Shown: in pieces, positions 56,781 to 64,000 of the stretch
Numbering within the stretch: the stretch's first letter is position 1
How the letters are laid out: each line of letters begins with the position of its first letter
DNA from: Luteibacter yeojuensis
GTDB lineage: Bacteria > Pseudomonadota > Gammaproteobacteria > Xanthomonadales > Rhodanobacteraceae
Length of the DNA stretch: 64,000 nt
Reading direction: 5' to 3'
Assembly: GCF_000964085.1 (NCBI RefSeq)
Contig: NZ_JZRB01000004.1
Location: 107,248 to 171,247, forward strand
Notes under the pieces: model-generated
Databases searched by the model: none
The model's input: only the letters and a program-made list of their open reading frames with translations
What the model was told of the DNA's origin: nothing
Position numbers and translations under genes: made by a program

Positions 56781-58112
56781 ATGCCACCGTTTTCTTTCCG
56801 ACGCCACGCTGGTTGGTGGGCCGCGGTCGCGCTGCTGCTCTCGCTGGTGAGCCTGGATGCGCAGGCCATCCCCGCGTACGCCCGCCAGACCGGCTCCGCC
56901 TGCGCCGATTGCCACGCGGGCGCCTACGGCCCGGGCCTCACGCCCTACGGCATGCGCTTCAAACTCAACGGCTACACCGATACCGATGGCCAGGGCACGA
57001 AGATCCCCGTCGCCGTGCAGCTGACCGAGACCCATACGGCGCCCGCGACGGCCCCGAGCAGCACCAGCCTCACCGAGGGCGACCTCTATCTCGCCGGTCG
57101 CCTGACCGAGAACGTGGGCGGCTACATCAAGGTCGAAGCCGACCACACCGGCCACAACACCTACAACACGCGCCTCGGCAATCTCGACCTGCGCTTCGTG
57201 GCGAAAGAGCTGAAGCTCGGCGGCAAGGACCTCACCCTTGGCGTCAGCGTCAACAACGCCCCGGGCTTCCAGGACCCGATCGCCGCCTTGCCGAATGCCT
57301 CGTTCATCGCGCCGGGCGGCGTCACCGGCACGCTGCTGAACCTGGGCAGCCCCAACTCACCGACCAACCGCGTCATCGGTGCGACGGTGTACGCGCTGTA
57401 CGACAAGGTCTGGTATGCCGAGGCCGGCACCTATCGCTCGCTGGCGGCAGGCACGCAGGATGAGCTCGGCTACAACCGCAACGGCGACCCCGGCAAGCTC
57501 AGCGATACCGGCTATTTCCGCTTCGCGTACATGAAGGACATGCGCCGCCAGTTCTTCTCCGCCGGCCTGGTGGGGCTCACCACGAAGCGCCGCCTGCCAC
57601 ACGCCGCGGCACGCGACGATATCGACGACCTCGGCTACGACCTCACCTACCAGTACCTGGGCAACCGCGAGCACATCATCCAGGCCAGCTACGTGAACAT
57701 CTACGAGCGGCGCGATTACGGCCAGCGCCTGCCGAGCCCGGTGCTGCCCGGCACGCTGGAACCCAAGCGGGGTTCCGCGCGCGACCAGACCGCGTCGCTG
57801 TCGTACACGTTCCGGCAGAGCTACGGCGTGCAGCTATCGCACCTGAAGAGCACGGGCAGCAGCAGCGATGCGCGCTACCCGCCCTTCGGCAACCCCGATG
57901 CCACCAGCAACCTCTACACCATCTTCTGGACCCCGTTCGGCCGCGACGATAGCTGGATCACCAAGGGCAACCTGAAGCTCGCGGCCACGTGGTTCCGCTT
58001 CACCCGCTTCAACGGCCGCGGCTCGAACGTCTTTGGCGCGCCGCCGGGCGTGAAGGGCGTCGACCCCGGTGACTTCAACGCCTTCTCGATTTCCGCGAGC
58101 CTCGCTTTCTAG
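56781..58112 (+). CDS. Outer-membrane beta-barrel with N-terminal haem c motif
   Basis: 443 residues, signal peptide about 1-29 (SLDAQAI). A single haem-binding motif CADCH at residues 41-45 precedes a long beta-barrel part (strands such as GYIKVEADHTGHNTYNTRLG, YDLTYQYLGNREHIIQASYV), ending FSISASLAF with a C-terminal Phe. The ATG at 56781 has AAGGAG at nine bases; an ATG overlapping the previous stop lacks one. It could pass electrons from periplasmic cytochrome to the outside or be a haem-tagged porin. No match to MtrB size. Confidence 0.82.
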   Translation: MPPFSFRRHAGWWAAVALLLSLVSLDAQAIPAYARQTGSACADCHAGAYGPGLTPYGMRFKLNGYTDTDGQGTKIPVAVQLTETHTAPATAPSSTSLTEGDLYLAGRLTENVGGYIKVEADHTGHNTYNTRLGNLDLRFVAKELKLGGKDLTLGVSVNNAPGFQDPIAALPNASFIAPGGVTGTLLNLGSPNSPTNRVIGATVYALYDKVWYAEAGTYRSLAAGTQDELGYNRNGDPGKLSDTGYFRFAYMKDMRRQFFSAGLVGLTTKRRLPHAAARDDIDDLGYDLTYQYLGNREHIIQASYVNIYERRDYGQRLPSPVLPGTLEPKRGSARDQTASLSYTFRQSYGVQLSHLKSTGSSSDARYPPFGNPDATSNLYTIFWTPFGRDDSWITKGNLKLAATWFRFTRFNGRGSNVFGAPPGVKGVDPGDFNAFSISASLAF

Positions 58113-58131
58113 CCACACAAGGAACCACCGC

Positions 58132-58533
58132 GTGAAGCTCCCCTTCCCCACCCACCTGCCCGCGCGCCTGCTGGCCGCGGGCTTCATCACGGGCAGCCTG
58201 CTGGCATCGTTGCCCGCGGCCGCCGGCGATGCGAAGGCAGGCCAGGATGTGTTCAAGTCCGAATGCGCCGAATGCCACGCCGTCGCCGAAGGCCGCAACA
58301 AGAAGGGCCCCAGCCTGTTCGGCATCGTGGGCCGCAAATCGGGCAGCGTGGCCGGCTATGAGTACTCCGATGCGCTGAAGAACATCGGCTGGACCTGGAC
58401 ACCCGAACAGTTGCACACGTACCTATCGCAGCCGGCGAAGAAGGCCAACCCCGGCACCAAGATGAAATACGATGGCCTCGACAACGCGAAGGACCTCGAC
58501 GATCTGCTGTCGTACCTCGCCACGTTGCACTGA
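58132..58533 (+). CDS. Class I cytochrome c, periplasmic
   Basis: 133 residues, GTG start with AAGGAA upstream, signal peptide about 1-31. Haem motif CAECH at 45-49, then GRKSGSVAGYEYSDALKNIG and the axial Met in NPGTKMKYDGL. Similar to cytochrome c2/c550. Twenty bases after the barrel gene; a natural electron shuttle between cytochrome b561 and the haem barrel. Confidence 0.93.
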   Translation: MKLPFPTHLPARLLAAGFITGSLLASLPAAAGDAKAGQDVFKSECAECHAVAEGRNKKGPSLFGIVGRKSGSVAGYEYSDALKNIGWTWTPEQLHTYLSQPAKKANPGTKMKYDGLDNAKDLDDLLSYLATLH

Positions 58534-58563
58534 GGAAGGGCACGTTAGTCGCAAGAAGATGTG

Positions 58564-59325
58564 ATGTCAGGAAACCGGACCGAGGGCAGGCCAGGCGGTA
58601 TCCCGGCCCGCCGTGGTGCATGGGCACCGCGGCGGCGCGCCACCGTGGCCGCGGGCTTCGCGCTGCTTGCGTCGCTGGAGGCCCACGCCGGCGACTGGGG
58701 CGGCACCATCGCCGCCAGCTCGCAACTGGTGGACCGCGGCGTGGCCATCACGCCGCCGGTGCCGGTGGTGCAAGGGGCGGTGAACTGGGTCTCGCGCAAC
58801 GGCTGGTCCATCGGCGCATCGGCCAGTTACCAGGTCCGCGACCCGGGCCGCGTGGCCGAGGCCATCGCGCAGGTGGCGCGGTCGTGGTCGCTATCCGACG
58901 ACTGGCAGGCCCAGGCCAGCTTGATGGATTACCACTACCCCGGGGGAAGCGCGGGGCTACGCAGCTACAACCGCATCGAGCTCGGTGGCAGCCTGGTCTG
59001 GCGCGATGTGCTCACCATCGGCGCGTCGGCCATCCGGCTCAATCGCTGGGGCGGTGGCTTGCGCGGCGCGGCCGACGTGGGTGCCCGCTGGCCGCTCGGC
59101 TGGCACCTGGCCGCCACGGGTGGCGTCGGCATCGCCCAGTACCTGGCACCCCTGCGCCAGTACTATCCCAGCCGCCCCGACCGCTATACGTACGGCCACG
59201 GCGGCCTGGTCTGGCAGAATGGCCCCTGGCGGGTGGAGCTGATCCACGTCTTCACGAACCGCGAGCGCAACCGGGGCGAACAGCGGGTATCGCCGTGGAC
59301 GGCCACCGTGGCCCGCACCTTCTGA
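58564..59325 (+). CDS. TorF-type (gcw_chp) outer-membrane porin-like protein
   Basis: 253 residues with a signal peptide after a basic start (cut near AHAG). The mature N-terminus GTIAASSQLVDRGVAITPP with PVVQGAVNW matches the opening of the gcw_chp/TorF-like barrel family; further strands follow and it ends TATVARTF with a terminal Phe. Likely a small porin. Thirty bases after the cytochrome c gene and directly before the sigma-factor promoter. Confidence 0.78.
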   Translation: MSGNRTEGRPGGIPARRGAWAPRRRATVAAGFALLASLEAHAGDWGGTIAASSQLVDRGVAITPPVPVVQGAVNWVSRNGWSIGASASYQVRDPGRVAEAIAQVARSWSLSDDWQAQASLMDYHYPGGSAGLRSYNRIELGGSLVWRDVLTIGASAIRLNRWGGGLRGAADVGARWPLGWHLAATGGVGIAQYLAPLRQYYPSRPDRYTYGHGGLVWQNGPWRVELIHVFTNRERNRGEQRVSPWTATVARTF

Positions 59326-59331
59326 GCCATG

Positions 59332-59360
59332 GCAACCATCGGGCCCCGGGGCCGCACTCA
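59332..59360 (+). promoter_or_regulatory. Autoregulatory ECF-type promoter of the sigma gene
   Basis: -35 GCAACCA (59332-59338), 15-base spacer, -10 GCACTCA (59354-59360), 31 bases before the ATG at 59392. ECF sigma factors usually transcribe their own gene, so this site ties the motif to this sigma factor. Confidence 0.8.
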
Positions 59361-59391
59361 CGTTCCAGGCACCCCAACGCAACCCGACCCC

Positions 59392-59973
59392 ATGCCACAG
59401 CCCGATACCGACGCCAACGACCGCCTGCTGCTGCAGCGCATGTCCGCGGGCGACCGTGCCGCCCTTTCCGTGATGTACCGCGCCTACCACGGCCGCCTGG
59501 CCCGGTTCCTGTCGCGGCTCACCCGCCGCGCGGACATCATCGAGGAAGTCATCAACGACTGTTTCTGGATCGTCTGGCAAAAGGCCGCCACGTTCCAGGG
59601 CGAATCCCGCGTCTCCACTTGGATCATGGGCATCGCCTACCGCTGCGGCCTGAAGTCCCTGCGCCAGCACGGCAGCGAGCCGGTGGATGAGGACAGCGTG
59701 CCGGAAGATCGCCTGCCCTCGCACGACCCGGGCGATGACCGCGAGCTGCGCGACTGGCTCGGCCGCGGCATGGACCGGCTCTCGGCCGACCAGCGGCTGG
59801 TGGTGGAACTCGTCTACGGTATCGGCCACTCGCTCGACGATGTGGCCGCGATCATGCAATGCCCCGTCGGCACGGTGAAGGCGCGCCTGTTCCATGCGCG
59901 CGTGAAGCTGCGCAACGTACTACCGGGCCTGGCCGGCGAAGACGCGCCGGCGCCCAAGGAGAAACTGCCATGA
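59392..59973 (+). CDS. ECF RNA polymerase sigma factor
   Basis: 193 residues. Sigma region 2 (about 15-85: YRAYHGRLARFLSRL, IIEEVINDCFWIVWQ, STWIMGIAYRCGL) and region 4 (about 120-175: RLSADQRLVVELVYGIGHSL with GTVKARLFHAR as recognition helix). The start at 59392 is chosen because a longer frame from 59329 would run through the promoter. ATGA overlap with the anti-sigma gene. It should read the GCAACC/GCACTCA promoters in this window. Confidence 0.95.
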   Translation: MPQPDTDANDRLLLQRMSAGDRAALSVMYRAYHGRLARFLSRLTRRADIIEEVINDCFWIVWQKAATFQGESRVSTWIMGIAYRCGLKSLRQHGSEPVDEDSVPEDRLPSHDPGDDRELRDWLGRGMDRLSADQRLVVELVYGIGHSLDDVAAIMQCPVGTVKARLFHARVKLRNVLPGLAGEDAPAPKEKLP

Positions 59974-60623
59974 CCCGCCCCACCCCAGCCGGCAGGGACT
60001 GTGCCCGCGCCTGGGAAGCGATGCCCTGGGTGATCCAGGCCACCGCCAGCCACGACCAGCAAGCCTGGCTCGAAACCCACCTCGCCACCTGCGATGACTG
60101 CCGCATGGCGTTCGAGCAGCAGCGCCAGCTCGCCCGCGCGGTACGGCTGCCGCACGACGTGCCGCTCGACCCGGAACAGGGCCTGCAGCGCCTGTTCGCG
60201 CGCCTCGACGTGGATGACCCGCAGAAGGCCGAGCCCGCGCCGCGCCAAGCAAGCAACGGCTGGCTGCTGCGCTCACTCGCCGCGGCCGTGGTGCTGCAGG
60301 CCGTTGGCCTCGGCGCCCTGGGCCTGAAACTGTGGTCGTCACCCGATGCGCCCACGGCGCCCGCCAGCTATCGCACGCTTAGCAACGACGCCCCGGCGGC
60401 AGCGCACGGCGCCATCCACGTCGTGCCCGACAAGACGCTGGACATGCAGGCGTGGAACGCGGTGCTGCAGGCCCAGCACCTGCGCGTGGTCGATGGCCCC
60501 AATGGCGTCGGCGCGTACACCGTGGTGGCTGCCGATGCCTCGGTGACGCCCAAGCAGGCCGCGGAGCGGCTCCGTGGCACCAGGGGCATCCGTTTCGCGG
60601 AGCCGGTCGCCGGGGCGCCATGA
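59970..60623 (+). CDS. Anti-sigma factor with ZAS motif and protease-propeptide-like periplasmic domain
   Basis: 217 residues. A zinc-binding anti-sigma motif HLATCDDC (His37, Cys41, Cys44) lies in the cytoplasmic part; one transmembrane helix at about 98-121. The periplasmic part (about 148-212) has GAYTVVAADASV and AAERLRGTRGIRFAEPV, the pattern of an I9-type subtilase propeptide, and resembles the pre-catalytic part of the neighbouring S8 protease. It holds the sigma factor until an envelope signal. ATGA overlaps with both neighbours. Confidence 0.9.
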   Translation: MTRPTPAGRDCARAWEAMPWVIQATASHDQQAWLETHLATCDDCRMAFEQQRQLARAVRLPHDVPLDPEQGLQRLFARLDVDDPQKAEPAPRQASNGWLLRSLAAAVVLQAVGLGALGLKLWSSPDAPTAPASYRTLSNDAPAAAHGAIHVVPDKTLDMQAWNAVLQAQHLRVVDGPNGVGAYTVVAADASVTPKQAAERLRGTRGIRFAEPVAGAP

Positions 60624-61924
60624 AGCAAGCGTTGCTCCTGCTGGGGTTGCTTGGCACCGCCGCGCTGGCGGGCTGCACCGGCACGCGGCCGTCGAACGCC
60701 GCGCTGACGACGCCCACGCCCGCCGCGGCGGCGGAACCGGCCGGCGTCGCCGTCGCCATGGACAGCTCGCGCGACATCGTGCTGGCCGTGGCCAACCCGC
60801 TGGAACCCGCCGCCACCCACGCGGGCTCCAGCCTGCTTGGCTACGCCCCCGCGCCGAACTACGGCGCCGGCCAGCGCGCCCGCTCGCTGCTCGCCGACCT
60901 GCGCCACCAGTACGGCTGGAACGAAGTGGGTGGTTGGCCCATCCGCGCGCTGGGCGTGTATTGCATCGTGCTGCGGCCGCCGGCGGGCATCGACCGCGAT
61001 ACGCTCGTCGCGGCGCTGTCGAGGGACCAGCGCGTGGAGCTGGCGCAGCCGCTGCAGGAATACGCGGTGTATTCGAGCCAGGACGAAGAACGCTACAACG
61101 ACCCGTACACCGACCTGCAACGTGGCTTCGTCGAAACCCACGCGGCCGAGGCGCATACGGTGACGCAGGGCGATGGCGTGCAGGTGGCCGTCGTCGACAC
61201 CGGCGTCGACACCTCGCATCCGGACCTGAAAGGCCACCTCGGCGATGTACGCGACGAGGTCACGGGCAACGACAAGGCCTTCGCCACCGATAGCCACGGC
61301 ACCGAAGTGGCCGGCATCATCGCGGCCGTCGGCAACAACCACCAGGGCATGGTGGGCATGGCGCCGAAGGCGCGCGTCAGCGTGTACAAGGCCTGCTGGT
61401 ACAGCGACCCGCAGCGCGGCGCGCGCTGCAATTCGTTCACGCTGGCCAAGGCCCTGGCGGCGGTCAACGACACCGATGCGCGCATCGTGAACCTCAGCCT
61501 GGGCGGCCCCGCCGACCCGCTGCTCGGCAAGCTGCTCGCGCAGCTGGTGTCGCAGGGCCGCATCATCATCGCCGCGCTGCCACCCGACGGCAGCCCGCGC
61601 GGCTTCCCGGATAGCGCGCCCGGCGTCATCGTCGTGCGCAGCAGCGCCAGCGGGGCCGCCCCACCGGGCGTCGTCAGCGCCCCGGGCACCGACATCCTCA
61701 CCACCCAGCCCGGTGGCGGCTACGACTTCACCTCGGGCTCGTCGATGGCCACGGCGCATGTCAGCGGCATCGTGGCTTTGCTGCTGTCGATCGCCCCGGG
61801 CCTCGATGCCCGCACCGTCCACGACATCTTGCTGCGCACCAGCGCCCCGACCAACGGCCTCGTCCAGGTCGACGCGGCCAAGGCCATCGACGCCATCCCG
61901 AAGAAAGCCCTGGCCAAGCGTTAA
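60620..61924 (+). CDS. Subtilisin-like (S8) serine protease lipoprotein
   Basis: 434 residues. Lipobox LAGC (Cys19) anchors it to a membrane. About 85-148 is an I9-like prodomain (GVYCIVLRPP, RVELAQPL). Catalytic triad Asp193 (VVDTGVDTSHP), His226 (DSHGTEVAG) and Ser375 (TSGSSMATAH). At the position of the oxyanion Asn (usual AAGN) the sequence reads AALPPDG. Co-translated with the anti-sigma factor, so it probably takes part in signalling, for example by binding or cutting the anti-sigma periplasmic domain. Confidence 0.92.
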   Translation: MKQALLLLGLLGTAALAGCTGTRPSNAALTTPTPAAAAEPAGVAVAMDSSRDIVLAVANPLEPAATHAGSSLLGYAPAPNYGAGQRARSLLADLRHQYGWNEVGGWPIRALGVYCIVLRPPAGIDRDTLVAALSRDQRVELAQPLQEYAVYSSQDEERYNDPYTDLQRGFVETHAAEAHTVTQGDGVQVAVVDTGVDTSHPDLKGHLGDVRDEVTGNDKAFATDSHGTEVAGIIAAVGNNHQGMVGMAPKARVSVYKACWYSDPQRGARCNSFTLAKALAAVNDTDARIVNLSLGGPADPLLGKLLAQLVSQGRIIIAALPPDGSPRGFPDSAPGVIVVRSSASGAAPPGVVSAPGTDILTTQPGGGYDFTSGSSMATAHVSGIVALLLSIAPGLDARTVHDILLRTSAPTNGLVQVDAAKAIDAIPKKALAKR

Positions 61925-61944
61925 CGGGGTAAAATGGCCCCATC

Positions 61945-62931
61945 ATGCGCATCGGCCCCTACGCCATCGCGCCCGCCGTGGTCCTCGCGCCCATGGCCGG
62001 CGTCACCGACAAGCCGTTCCGGCTCCTGTGCAAGCGCATGGGGGCCGGTCTCGCCGTGTCCGAGATGACCACGGCCGACCCGCGCCTGTGGAACACCCGC
62101 AAGTCACTTCGCCGCATGGACCACGACGGCGAACCCGAGCCGGTGAGCGTGCAGATCGCGGGCTACGACCCGGGCATGCTGGCCGAGGCCGCGCGCTACA
62201 ACGCCGACAACGGCGCCCAGATCGTCGATATCAACATGGGCTGCCCCGCCAAGAAGGTGTGCAACGTGTGGGCCGGCTCGGCGCTGCTGCAGGATGAACC
62301 GCTGGTGGGCCGCATCCTCGAGGCCGTGGTCAAGGCCGTCGATATCCCGGTCACCCTGAAGATCCGCACCGGCTGGGACCGCGACCACCGCAACGCGCTG
62401 ACCATCGCCCGCATCGCCCAGGACGCCGGCATCGCCGCCCTGGCCGTGCACGGCCGTACGCGCGCCGACAAATACGAAGGCGAGGCGGAGTACGCCACCA
62501 TCGCGGCGGTGAAGGCCAGCGTCTCGATCCCCGTGCTCGCCAACGGCGACATCACGACGCCTGACAAAGCCCGCGAAGTTCTCGCTGCCACGGGCGCCGA
62601 TGCCGTCATGGTGGGCCGCGGGGCGCAGGGCCGGCCGTGGATCTTCCGTGAGATCGCCCACCACCTCGCCACCGGCGGTTACCTCGCCGAACCCACGCCC
62701 GCCGAGGTGCGCGACATCCTCACCGGCCACCTCGAGCATCTCTACGCCTTCTACGGCGAAGTGATGGGCGTGCGCATCGCGCGCAAGCATCTCGGCTGGT
62801 ACGCGAAGGATCGCGCGGAAAACGCCGCGTTCCGCCACGTGGCGAACAAGGCCGAAGACGCCACGACCCAGCTGCGCCTCACGCGCGAGTACTTCGACGC
62901 CCTGGCGGCCGGCGTCTCCCTCGCCGCCTAA
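61945..62931 (+). CDS. dusB: tRNA-dihydrouridine synthase B
   Basis: 328 residues. FMN-binding TIM barrel with the N-terminal APMAGVTDKPFR, catalytic cysteine in NMGCPAKKVCN and GRGAQGRPWIFREI. Reduces specific uridines in tRNA with NADPH. In many gammaproteobacteria dusB precedes fis; here no fis follows. It begins 20 bases after the protease stop but is probably an independent housekeeping gene. Confidence 0.95.
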   Translation: MRIGPYAIAPAVVLAPMAGVTDKPFRLLCKRMGAGLAVSEMTTADPRLWNTRKSLRRMDHDGEPEPVSVQIAGYDPGMLAEAARYNADNGAQIVDINMGCPAKKVCNVWAGSALLQDEPLVGRILEAVVKAVDIPVTLKIRTGWDRDHRNALTIARIAQDAGIAALAVHGRTRADKYEGEAEYATIAAVKASVSIPVLANGDITTPDKAREVLAATGADAVMVGRGAQGRPWIFREIAHHLATGGYLAEPTPAEVRDILTGHLEHLYAFYGEVMGVRIARKHLGWYAKDRAENAAFRHVANKAEDATTQLRLTREYFDALAAGVSLAA

Positions 62932-62946
62932 ACCCTCTGTTTCATT

Positions 62947-62974
62947 GCTTCCTGCTTCCTGCTTCCTGCTTCCT
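62947..62974 (+). repeat. Tandem heptamer GCTTCCT x4
   Basis: Four perfect copies of GCTTCCT in the gap after dusB, followed by GCTTTTTG. Pure C/T strand, a slippage-prone microsatellite directly before a REP pair. Confidence 0.85.
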
Positions 62975-62982
62975 GCTTTTTG

Positions 62983-63050
62983 TGTGGGAGCGCGCTTGCG
63001 CGCGATGGGTGCTTGCGGCAGACCCCATCGCGCGCAAGCGCGCTCCTACA
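62983..63050. repeat. Paired inverted REP element (REPIN-like)
   Basis: TGTGGGAGCGCGCTTGCGCG then a 20-odd base loop and the inverted copy CGCGCAAGCGCGCTCCTACA. ATGGG and CCCAT next to the loop extend the stem. Confidence 0.82.
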
Positions 63051-63161
63051 GGAAAAGCCGCGATTACCGCGCTAATCCGCATAGGTCTATGAACAGGCTG
63101 CATGAATCGCGGACGGTTGCCGGTGCTAGCCTTTTGGCATCCCGTTCCAAGGATCCTTCCC

Positions 63162-63866
63162 ATGACTACGCCCCACGCCCCCAGCGCCGATGACATCCGC
63201 GCGGTTTCGCCCGCGCTCGCGCGTTACACCAGTGAAAACCTTACCGCTGATGTATGGGCGCGGCCCGGGCTCGCCGTGCGCGATCGCTGTCTCGTCACTG
63301 TGGCGGCCCTCATCGCGCGCTCGCAGACGATGATCCAGCGCCACTGCATCGAGAATGCGCTCGACCACGGCGTCACTCCCGCCGAGCTCTCCGAAATCGT
63401 GACGCACCTGGCCTTCTACACCGGCTGGGGAAGTGCCATGGCCGCCGTCGCGCCCTTAAAGGCGGTGTTCGAGGAGCGTGGCGTGGGCAACGCGGCGCTG
63501 CCACCCGCTTCGCCTGCCCTGCTCCCCCTCGACGAGGCAGCCGAAGCCAGGCGCGCCGCCGCGGTGGAAGCGAACCTCGGCGAGGTCGCACCCGGTGTCG
63601 TGAAATACACCACCGAGCTGCTCTTCAACGACCTGTGGTTGCGGCCAGGCCTCGTGCCGCGCGACCGCAGCCTCACCACCATCAGCGCGCTGGCCGCCAC
63701 GGGCCAGGTGGCGCAGATCACGTTCCACCTCAACCGCGCGATGGATAACGGGCTCTCGAAGGAAGAAGCCTCCGAGGTGTTCACGCACCTTGCGTTCTAC
63801 GTGGGCTGGCCAGCCGTGATGTCGGCGCTGCCCGTGGTGAAAGAGGTGTTCGCGGCGCGCGGCTGA
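63162..63866 (+). CDS. Tandem carboxymuconolactone decarboxylase-domain protein
   Basis: 234 residues with two CMD domains (about 15-110 and 135-230), each with the helix pattern RDRCLVTVAALIARSQ / RDRSLTTISALAATGQ and EIVTHLAFYTGWGSAM / EVFTHLAFYVGWPAVM. The AhpD CxxC redox pair is absent, so it is closer to the gamma-carboxymuconolactone decarboxylase side, but the substrate is unknown. The ATG at 63162 has AAGGA at about nine bases. A longer frame from 63102 adds a non-conserved N-terminus. Confidence 0.88.
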   Translation: MTTPHAPSADDIRAVSPALARYTSENLTADVWARPGLAVRDRCLVTVAALIARSQTMIQRHCIENALDHGVTPAELSEIVTHLAFYTGWGSAMAAVAPLKAVFEERGVGNAALPPASPALLPLDEAAEARRAAAVEANLGEVAPGVVKYTTELLFNDLWLRPGLVPRDRSLTTISALAATGQVAQITFHLNRAMDNGLSKEEASEVFTHLAFYVGWPAVMSALPVVKEVFAARG

Positions 63867-63875
63867 CCATGATCA

Positions 63876-63942
63876 TGTGGGAGCGCGCTTGCGCGCGATG
63901 GGGGTTGCGGCAAGACCCATCGCGCGCAAGCGCGCTCCCACA
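63876..63942. repeat. Paired inverted REP element (REPIN-like)
   Basis: Ten bases after the CMD gene: TGTGGGAGCGCGCTTGCGCG, loop, CGCGCAAGCGCGCTCCCACA. Nearly the same as the element at 62983, so the CMD gene is bracketed by two. Confidence 0.85.
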
Positions 63943-63974
63943 GAAGGCCTCATAAATGGCCGTTCGGGCGAAAA

Positions 63975-64000
63975 GATGTCGCGCACAAGTGCGCTCCTAC
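63975..64000 (-). repeat. Diverged REP half, cut by window edge
   Basis: GTCGCGCACAAGTGCGCTCC followed by TAC at the end of the window: an inverted-orientation unit with two changes in the stem. Confidence 0.55.

Noticed and set aside
59329..59391. Longer start for the sigma factor
   Set aside because: It would translate through the -35/-10 promoter; the extra residues are Pro/Thr-rich and not conserved-looking.

Overview
The window is high-GC DNA from a gammaproteobacterium. DusB, DbpA and CycA-type proteins, small Sec-exported periplasmic proteins, dense overlapping operons and repeated 'GTGGGAGCGCGC' REP elements suggest Xanthomonadales, most likely Rhodanobacteraceae (Luteibacter/Dyella-like). 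This placement is inference from gene content and style; no rRNA or other marker gene is present. No tRNA, CRISPR array, prophage or IS transposase was seen.

Left part (1-29 kb). An M1 aminopeptidase (cut by the left edge) and a Sel1-repeat protein are followed by a six-gene minus-strand stressosome operon: rsbR, rsbS, rsbT, an ATPase/SpoIIE phosphatase and two histidine kinases, the last a REC-PAS-HK-REC hybrid. A lone receiver protein lies divergently upstream. Then come a LysR regulator/aldo-keto reductase pair, an M61-like protein without the zinc motif, CycA, a passenger-less autotransporter-type barrel, three exported or membrane proteins, an Mrr-like membrane protein, DbpA and a Rieske/FAD reductase. 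A four-gene c-di-GMP operon follows (cupredoxin-like protein, degenerate GGDEF-EAL protein, outer-membrane protein, GGDEF cyclase).

Right part (29-62 kb) appears to be one regulon. An ECF sigma factor (59392-59973) sits with an anti-sigma factor and a subtilase lipoprotein. Its own upstream region carries GCAACC-N16-GCACTCA, and the same -35/-10 pair with conserved spacing occurs at five more places: both sides of the 31.8-31.9 kb divergent region, both sides of the 56.1-56.2 kb divergent region, and inside the end of wzz in front of a methyltransferase. These promoters would drive (a) an HPr-kinase-like protein, an ABC exporter and a 66-residue secreted peptide; (b) a B12-binding radical SAM enzyme and a nucleotidyltransferase; (c) a 15-gene glycan operon (FdtA/B 3-amino-3,6-dideoxyhexose synthesis, Wzx, Wzy, Wzz, three glycosyltransferases, with an embedded methyltransferase/amidohydrolase/radical SAM block); (d) cytochrome b561, a haem-c outer-membrane barrel, cytochrome c and a porin-like protein; and (e) the sigma factor itself.

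Between (b) and (c) lies a lower-GC polymorphic island (34.9-41.1 kb). It holds a large RHS protein whose signal peptide is out of frame by one base in a T5 run, its variable tip, a displaced orphan tip, and three paralogous two-helix membrane proteins that are probable immunity proteins.

The right end has dusB, a double carboxymuconolactone decarboxylase-domain protein and several paired REP elements.
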